This document shows positions 5,794-10,305 of a stretch of DNA of 10,305 nucleotides, in pieces (the first letter of the stretch is position 1; each line of letters opens with the position of its first letter). A program made the position numbers and the translations under genes. Under the pieces are notes generated by a model, which worked only from the letters and a program-made list of their open reading frames with translations, searched no databases and was not told the origin of the DNA. Source of the stretch: an uncultured Clostridia bacterium (lineage in GTDB: Bacteria; Bacillota_A; Clostridia; Oscillospirales; Ruminococcaceae); assembly GCA_947169455.1 (NCBI GenBank), contig CAMVPV010000015.1:1-10305 (forward strand), in the 5' to 3' direction.

Positions 5794-6657
5794 ATGGAAA
5801 ACGAAAAAAATGTATTTATAGGCTGCGAGGCGGATTATGATGATTCGCGGACGGTCATATTCGGGGCGCCGTTCGACAGCACGACCTCGTTCCGCCCGGG
5901 AACGCGCTTCGGCAGCAGTTTTATCAGGCGCGAGAGTTTTGGTATCGAAACTTATTCGCCCTATCAGGACAAAGACCTGACCGACTGCAATATATTCGAT
6001 TCGGGAGATATCGAGCTCTGCTTCGGTTCGCCGGAACGCGCGCTCGATGATATCTGTGAGCGCACCTCGCGGATAGTGAAGGACGGCAAGCTGCCTGTCA
6101 TGCTCGGCGGGGAGCACCTTGTCACGCTCGGTGCGGTGAGAGCCGTTCACGAACGATACCCCGACCTGTATATCATACAGTTCGATGCTCACGCCGATCT
6201 GCGCGACGATTATCTCGGGCAGCGGCTCTCTCACGCCTGTGTGATGCGGCGCTGCTATGAGCTTGTCGGCGAGAAGCATATTTATCAGTTCGGTATACGC
6301 AGCGGCGAACGCACGGAATTCCGCTTTGCGGAGGAGCATACGAATATGTTCCCGCTGGGACTGAAAAAGCTTGATATGGATGCTGTAAAGAAAACCGCTG
6401 AACAGCTCGCGGGGAAGAACGTCTATCTGACGATAGACCTCGATGTGCTCGACCCGTCGGAATTTCCGGGCACGGGAACTCCCGAGGCGGGCGGCGTCAG
6501 ATTTACCGAGCTGATGAAAGCACTTATGAAGCTGAAAGGGCTGAATATCGTCGGCGCCGATCTCAACGAGCTTTCTCCGCACTATGACCCGAGCGGACGT
6601 TCTACGGCGCTTGCCTGCAAGCTGCTGCGGGAGCTCCTGCTGATGACATATAAATGA
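5794..6657 (+). CDS. speB: agmatinase (ureohydrolase family)
   Basis: Hydrolyses agmatine to putrescine and urea, linking speA to speE. The 287 residues fit the family (about 290-305). The manganese-binding motifs are all present: GGEH (H108), DAHADLR (D131, H133, D135), and TIDLDVLDPS (D215, D217). SHA (146-148), GTGTPEAGG (226-234) and the late GADLNELSPHYD are also typical of agmatinases. Arginase, guanidinobutyrase or formiminoglutamase share the fold. The gene order with speA, speD and speE makes agmatinase by far the most likely. The ATG follows the upstream stop TAA with no gap, and GGAG at 5779-5782 lies eleven bases before it. Confidence 0.95.
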   Translation: MENEKNVFIGCEADYDDSRTVIFGAPFDSTTSFRPGTRFGSSFIRRESFGIETYSPYQDKDLTDCNIFDSGDIELCFGSPERALDDICERTSRIVKDGKLPVMLGGEHLVTLGAVRAVHERYPDLYIIQFDAHADLRDDYLGQRLSHACVMRRCYELVGEKHIYQFGIRSGERTEFRFAEEHTNMFPLGLKKLDMDAVKKTAEQLAGKNVYLTIDLDVLDPSEFPGTGTPEAGGVRFTELMKALMKLKGLNIVGADLNELSPHYDPSGRSTALACKLLRELLLMTYK

Positions 6658-6711
6658 CGGTACAGATATGAGATCCGCAGAAATAACTGACCATGAAAGG
6701 AAAGATAAAAA

Positions 6712-7842
6712 ATGCTTATACTTGATGAACTCCGTGTGGAGCTTGAAGGCTACCGCAAGGATATGAAGGAACTCTACAATATACTGAACATCGACAAGGC
6801 GAAGAAGGAGATAGAGGAGCTGCAGGCTGAATCCGCAAAGGACGGCTTCTGGGACGATCTCGAGAATTCGCAGAAGGTCATGCAGACCATAAAGCACGAC
6901 GAGGCTGTCATCGCCGATCACAAGAAGCTGAACGATCTGCTTGAGGACACTATCACGATGATAGAGCTCACCATAGAAGCCGGCGAGGAAGAGGACGAGG
7001 CGACCGTGAATGAGATACGCGCCGAAGCGGACAAATTCCGCAGCGGACTGGAAACGACCCGTCTCACTACGCTGCTCACCGGTGAATACGACGGCAAGAA
7101 CGCCATACTCACGTTCCATGCGGGCGCGGGCGGCACCGAAGCCCAGGACTGGGCGGAGATGCTTTTCAGAATGTACAACCGCTGGGCGGAGCGTCACGAT
7201 TTCAAGGTGACGACGCTCGATTACCTCGACGGAGAAGAAGCGGGGCTTAAATCCGCGTCACTGCTCATTGAGGGAACGAATGCCTACGGTTTCCTCAAAT
7301 CCGAGGCGGGAGTTCACCGCCTTGTCAGGATATCCCCGTTCGATGCATCGGGCAGACGCCACACATCGTTCGCTTCGCTTGAAGTAATGCCGGAAATGGG
7401 CGACGCCGATCTGAACGTTGAGATACGTCCGGAAGATCTTGAGATAGATTTCTACCGTGCGAGCGGCGCGGGCGGACAGAAGGTCAACAAGACCTCTTCG
7501 GCGGTGCGCCTTACCCACAAGCCCACGGGTATCGTGGTCTCATGCCAGACACAGAGGAGCCAGTATCAGAACAAGGACTACGCTATGAAAATGCTCATCT
7601 CCAAGCTGGTGGAGATCAAGGAGCGCGAGCATCTCGACAAGATAGAGGATATCAAGGGCGTTCAGAAGGAGATCGCGTGGGGCGCACAGATACGTTCCTA
7701 TGTGTTCATGCCTTATACGCTCGCGAAGGATCACCGCACCAATTTTGAGAACGGCAACATAAACGCTGTAATGGACGGCGACATCGACGGATTTATAAAC
7801 GCATACCTCACCGCACTCTCTCACGGGGAGATACAGAAGTAA
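6712..7842 (+). CDS. prfB: peptide chain release factor 2 (no programmed frameshift)
   Basis: Class I release factor that reads UGA and UAA stops on the ribosome and triggers peptide release. The 376 residues are slightly longer than the 365 of E. coli. Seen: a long charged coiled N-terminal domain, the FHAGAGGTEAQDW segment (135-147), the SPF anticodon tripeptide (208-210 in VRISPFDASGRRHTSF) that marks RF2 rather than RF1 (PxT), and the catalytic GGQ loop (254-256 in SGAGGQKVNKTSS). The gene is one uninterrupted frame from ATG. The in-frame UGA near codon 25 used for autoregulatory +1 frameshifting in many bacteria is absent. AAAGG (6696-6700) precedes the start. It lies 54 bases after speB with no terminator between, so it may be read through from the polyamine cluster. 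Confidence 0.97.
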   Translation: MLILDELRVELEGYRKDMKELYNILNIDKAKKEIEELQAESAKDGFWDDLENSQKVMQTIKHDEAVIADHKKLNDLLEDTITMIELTIEAGEEEDEATVNEIRAEADKFRSGLETTRLTTLLTGEYDGKNAILTFHAGAGGTEAQDWAEMLFRMYNRWAERHDFKVTTLDYLDGEEAGLKSASLLIEGTNAYGFLKSEAGVHRLVRISPFDASGRRHTSFASLEVMPEMGDADLNVEIRPEDLEIDFYRASGAGGQKVNKTSSAVRLTHKPTGIVVSCQTQRSQYQNKDYAMKMLISKLVEIKEREHLDKIEDIKGVQKEIAWGAQIRSYVFMPYTLAKDHRTNFENGNINAVMDGDIDGFINAYLTALSHGEIQK

Positions 7843-7847
7843 GCGGG

Positions 7848-7864
7848 CAGCGGTATATCCGCTG
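7848..7864 (+). other. short hairpin after prfB
   Basis: CAGCGG (7848-7853) pairs with CCGCTG (7859-7864) around a TATAT loop, just six bases after the prfB stop. There is no T-run after it, so it is not a standard Rho-independent terminator. It could be an RNA-end stabiliser or chance. Confidence 0.35.
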
Positions 7865-7911
7865 ACGATGCATGGACAGCTGATACGGAAAAAGTACGGG
7901 GGAGTTCTTGA

Positions 7912-8454
7912 ATGGAAAACTACCTTGATTCAAAAGCCGCCCGCGGGAATGCGCGTGATATCGCGGCGATAGTGCTTTGCGGACTGATGCTGTACGGCGG
8001 GATGAAGGTGTTTGCCGAAAATATAAGAGCTCACGCCGAAATATCCGATATTTTGATAGATCTCATTCTGGACGCGCTGTTCGCGTTCGGCGTATGGCTC
8101 GCTGTTTTCCGCATAATACGCCGCAGGACTGCCGTGAGGATAGCAGGCTTCCTTTACACCACACCCGAGATCGATGTGAGTGAGGACACTCTCCGCACGG
8201 AGCTCGGTCTGAAGGAACCTGCGAAGATCATATCCGAAATGACATTCGGCGGCTACCTGCGCAACATAAAATTCGACAAGGAAACACGGACGTTCCATGC
8301 GTTCATAAAGGAGAACATCGCGGAAGAATCGATGTACTGCGCAGTGAAGTGCCCGAGCTGCGGTGCGGACTGCCGCATCTACAGGAACCGTGCGAATATC
8401 TGCGCGTACTGCGGCACAGAGCTGATGTTCGGGGAAAATGTTTCCGGAAAATGA
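7912..8454 (+). CDS. two-helix membrane protein with C-terminal zinc ribbon, unknown function
   Basis: 180 residues. Two hydrophobic helices at about 16-34 and 46-68 are followed by a basic stop-transfer stretch (RIIRRRTAVR). A cytoplasmic region of about 75 residues (85-140) comes next, with the pattern LGLKEPAKIISEMTFGGYL then a beta hairpin, which resembles a small winged-helix module. The C-terminus is a zinc ribbon: CPSC (147-150) and CAYC (164-167), with an extra C154. GGGGGAG at 7898-7904 ends seven bases before the ATG. The gene starts 69 bases after prfB and is followed by a possible terminator hairpin, so it may close this transcript. The ribbon and predicted topology suggest a protein- or nucleic-acid-contacting cytoplasmic tail tethered to the membrane. 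No specific function can be given. Confidence 0.85.
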   Translation: MENYLDSKAARGNARDIAAIVLCGLMLYGGMKVFAENIRAHAEISDILIDLILDALFAFGVWLAVFRIIRRRTAVRIAGFLYTTPEIDVSEDTLRTELGLKEPAKIISEMTFGGYLRNIKFDKETRTFHAFIKENIAEESMYCAVKCPSCGADCRIYRNRANICAYCGTELMFGENVSGK

Positions 8455-8464
8455 TACGAAATAA

Positions 8465-8515
8465 TGCCGGCGGCAGTATCTGACTAAGATCTGACCGTCG
8501 GCAAAGCGCATTTTT
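8465..8515 (+). terminator. possible Rho-independent terminator
   Basis: TGCCGGCGG (8465-8473) pairs with CCGTCGGCA (8495-8503), nine pairs including one G-U, around a 21-base loop. AAGCGCATTTTT follows. The T-run is short and set back by seven bases, so it is not a textbook terminator. Its position, eleven bases after the zinc-ribbon gene and before a strong promoter, fits that role. Confidence 0.45.
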
Positions 8516-8536
8516 GCGAACTTTTATGCATAGTGC

Positions 8537-8565
8537 TTGACAAAAACTTGCAAAAGTGATATACT
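8537..8565 (+). promoter_or_regulatory. near-consensus sigma-A promoter for the tepA-like/uppP unit
   Basis: TTGACA (8537-8542), a 17-base spacer, then TATACT (8560-8565), one base off the full consensus. Transcription would start near 8572, leaving a 5' leader of about 70 bases with no clear structure. This is the strongest promoter in the window and separates the second transcription unit from the prfB group. Confidence 0.82.
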
Positions 8566-8642
8566 GAAAGAGTATGTATATTTTGTGAAATACTGCACAT
8601 ATTATATCAGAACAAATCCCCGTAAGAGAGGTCAATGTAAAT

Positions 8643-9359
8643 ATGTGCAGCAGAAACGACAGCGATACCGAGAGAGAATACCGTGCCGATGAGCGCACTG
8701 CCGATATCGAGCTTGCCGAAAGGCTCGGCATGGTGCAGGCGTCCGACCCGAAACACGTCATAAACTGCCTGACGATAATCGGGCAGATAGAGGGTCACTG
8801 TATACTCCCGCCCACCGACAAGACCACAAAATATGAGCATATCATGCCCGCACTCGTGAATATCGAGCAGGACCGCGCGATAGAAGGACTGCTCATCATA
8901 CTGAACACTGCGGGCGGCGATGTTGAAGCGGGTCTTGCGATAGCGGAACTCATCGCGGGCATGAGAACGCCGACCGTTTCGGTCGTGCTGGGCGGCGGAC
9001 ATTCGATAGGTGTGCCGCTTGCGGTATCAGCAAAAAGATCGTTCATAGTGCCATCTGCCGCGATGACCGTCCACCCGGTCAGAATGAACGGGCTGGTGCT
9101 CGGAGTACCGCAGACCGTGCGCTATTTCGAGGCGATGCAGGACAGGGTGACGGGGTTCGTATGCCGCAACAGCAGGATATCCCCGAAGCGTTTCCGTCAG
9201 CTTATGCTGAATACAGGCGAGCTCGTCACCGATATGGGAACGGTGCTCGACGGTGAAGCCGCCGTGAGAGAGGGGCTTATCGACAGTCTCGGAGGGCTTT
9301 CCGATGCGGTCGATTGCCTGTACGGGCTCATCGAGAACGGTGAGAAGCGGTATTCGTAA
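8643..9359 (+). CDS. tepA: ClpP-family serine protease, TepA-like (translocation-enhancing protein type)
   Basis: 238 residues. The core resembles the TepA/YmfB group of ClpP-fold proteins: GLLIILNTAGGDVEAGLAIAE (82-102), then VVLGGGHSIGVPLAVSA, in which S121 is the expected nucleophile, and MTVHPVRMNG with H144 as the expected catalytic histidine. The 23-residue spacing is close to that in ClpP (25). The third catalytic acid cannot be assigned with confidence; DGEAAVREGLIDSLGG near the end is the usual closing motif. There is no signal peptide, so the protein acts in the cytoplasm or at the inner membrane face. In B. subtilis TepA is linked to secretion and spore protein turnover; the role here is inferred. 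AGAGAGG at 8625-8631 precedes the ATG. It heads the transcript from 8537-8565, with uppP 24 bases after. Confidence 0.88.
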   Translation: MCSRNDSDTEREYRADERTADIELAERLGMVQASDPKHVINCLTIIGQIEGHCILPPTDKTTKYEHIMPALVNIEQDRAIEGLLIILNTAGGDVEAGLAIAELIAGMRTPTVSVVLGGGHSIGVPLAVSAKRSFIVPSAAMTVHPVRMNGLVLGVPQTVRYFEAMQDRVTGFVCRNSRISPKRFRQLMLNTGELVTDMGTVLDGEAAVREGLIDSLGGLSDAVDCLYGLIENGEKRYS

Positions 9360-9370
9360 ATAATTTATAT

Positions 9371-9375
9371 AGGAG
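9371..9375 (+). promoter_or_regulatory. ribosome-binding site that fixes the TTG start of uppP
   Basis: AGGAG lies eight bases before TTG at 9384. There is no ATG or GTG in a matching position, so TTG is the start. Confidence 0.8.
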
Positions 9376-9383
9376 TGTTTTGA

Positions 9384-10223
9384 TTGACGATAGCAGAAGC
9401 AGTACTTGAAGGCGTGATACAGGGACTCACCGAATTCCTCCCTGTATCGAGCTCGGGGCACCTCTCGGTGTTCCAGCATTTTTTCGGGATATCCGGTGAG
9501 GAAGCATTCGCATCTACGATAGTGATGCACCTCGGAACGCTTGTTGCTGTGTTTGTGGCATTCTGGGCGAAGATAAAAACTCTCATTCTTGAATTTTTCG
9601 ATATGGTGAAGGACATCTTCACAGGGAAATTCAGCTTTAAGGAAATGAACGGCAGCAGGCGCATGATCGTGATGATAATCGTTTCGATACTGCCGCTGTT
9701 CGCGTTCTACATATTCAAGGACTTTTTCGAGGGCATCGGTTCGGACGCGGATATCATCATTGAGGGAATAGCTTTTCTTTACACTTCGGCGCTGCTTTTC
9801 TTTGCCGACCGCCATTCGGACGGCAAGCTTTCAGCAGAGGAGACTACCGTAAAGACCGCACTCATCATCGGCATATTCCAGGGTATCGCGCTCGTTCCGG
9901 GCGTATCACGCTCCGGCTCGACAATATCCGGCGCCATGTTCTGCGGAATGAAGAAAGAGGACGCCGTAGAATACAGCTTTATACTCGGCATACCGATAAT
10001 CCTTGCGGGCGCACTGCTTTCGTTCATTGATATGGGAAAGTCCGGCGGCGCAGATATTTCGGTATTGCCGCTCGCCATTGGATTTGTGGTATCGGCGGTG
10101 ACGGGCTATTTTGCGATAAGGCTCGTGAAATGGCTGATAAAGACTGACAGATTCAAGATATTCTCGATATACACCGCGATACTCGGCATAGCCGTGATAA
10201 CTGCGGGGATACTTGGTTACTGA
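9384..10223 (+). CDS. uppP: undecaprenyl-diphosphate phosphatase (BacA/UppP family)
   Basis: Removes a phosphate from undecaprenyl diphosphate so the lipid carrier for peptidoglycan and other wall polymers can be reused. The family also gives bacitracin tolerance. The 279 residues match the usual 265-285. The N-terminal family motif is VIQGLTEFLPVSSSGHL (11-27), containing the (E/Q)xxxE pattern as Q13 and E17, serines 22-24 and H26. The second is PGVSRSGST (172-180) with R176. Both motifs build the active site. About eight hydrophobic segments span the protein, as expected for this integral membrane enzyme. The start is TTG, giving MTIAEAVLEG, supported by AGGAG upstream. It follows the tepA-like gene by 24 bases and is followed by another TTG-start gene 19 bases on, so all three look co-transcribed. 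Confidence 0.96.
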   Translation: MTIAEAVLEGVIQGLTEFLPVSSSGHLSVFQHFFGISGEEAFASTIVMHLGTLVAVFVAFWAKIKTLILEFFDMVKDIFTGKFSFKEMNGSRRMIVMIIVSILPLFAFYIFKDFFEGIGSDADIIIEGIAFLYTSALLFFADRHSDGKLSAEETTVKTALIIGIFQGIALVPGVSRSGSTISGAMFCGMKKEDAVEYSFILGIPIILAGALLSFIDMGKSGGADISVLPLAIGFVVSAVTGYFAIRLVKWLIKTDRFKIFSIYTAILGIAVITAGILGY

Positions 10224-10229
10224 TACAGC

Positions 10230-10236
10230 GGAGGTG
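10230..10236 (+). promoter_or_regulatory. strong ribosome-binding site choosing a TTG start over a nearby ATG
   Basis: GGAGGTG sits six bases before TTG 10243, which opens a frame to the window end. An ATG at 10239, only two bases after the site, leads to a stop after six codons and is unlikely to be used. Confidence 0.7.
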
Positions 10237-10242
10237 TAATGA

Positions 10243-10305
10243 TTGCCTACATATTTTGATACAGAGTTCAGATTTTCGAGAAAGGACATATATCCGGACT
10301 TCATG
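10243..10305 (+). CDS. start of an unidentified gene, cut by the window edge
   Basis: The first 21 codons from a TTG start, reading MPTYFDTEFRFSRKDIYPDF and on, open to the last base. The strong GGAGGTG site six bases upstream and tight spacing behind uppP support a real gene in the same transcript. The visible part is polar and aromatic, with no signal peptide or membrane helix. It is too short to name a family. Confidence 0.65.
   Translation, partial: MPTYFDTEFRFSRKDIYPDFM

Noticed and set aside
6780..6800. A relic RF2 frameshift site near codon 25 of prfB
   Set aside because: The sequence reads ATACTGAACATC in frame with no in-frame stop and no CTTTGA-type slippery site, so no frameshift is needed.
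5710..7197. A 495-codon minus-strand open frame across speB and the start of prfB
   Set aside because: It spans two clear plus-strand genes and their intergenic region, has no motif or ribosome-binding site, and shows the same biased composition as other antisense shadows.

Overview
The window looks like chromosomal DNA of a low- to mid-GC Firmicute, most likely a Ruminococcus-like member of the Oscillospiraceae. This rests on strong purine-rich Shine-Dalgarno sites, TTG starts, heavy use of ATA for isoleucine, and the protein types (B. subtilis-type SpeA fold, TepA-like ClpP homologue, UppP). The genus is an inference from style, not a search result.

Left part (1-1242, minus strand): two very small membrane proteins and an AraC-family regulator with a GyrI-like ligand domain, the last cut by the window edge. 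They probably form one transcript from a good promoter at 1270-1298. A divergent promoter at 1380-1408 faces the other way and drives the main gene cluster.

Centre (1441-6657, plus strand): a complete arginine-to-spermidine pathway. speD makes decarboxylated S-adenosylmethionine. speA turns arginine into agmatine, and speB turns agmatine into putrescine plus urea. speE joins putrescine and the aminopropyl group into spermidine. Two unrecognised membrane proteins are embedded: one after speA (100 aa), and one (202 aa) that overlaps the end of speE and abuts speB. The oddest stretch is 4027-4346. It holds three degenerate tandem copies of the speE ribosome-binding site and first codons, two of them forming short ORFs that begin with the SpeE N-terminus.

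Right part: prfB (release factor 2, with no programmed frameshift) and a membrane/zinc-ribbon protein of unknown role follow on the same strand. A possible terminator hairpin (8465-8503) then precedes a near-consensus promoter (8537-8565). This drives a second unit: a TepA-like ClpP-family protease, uppP (undecaprenyl-diphosphate phosphatase, TTG start), and the first 21 codons of another TTG-start gene running off the window.

Most of the window is ordinary housekeeping. The speE leader repeats are the part most worth a second look. I see no rRNA, tRNA, CRISPR array, insertion sequence or phage gene.
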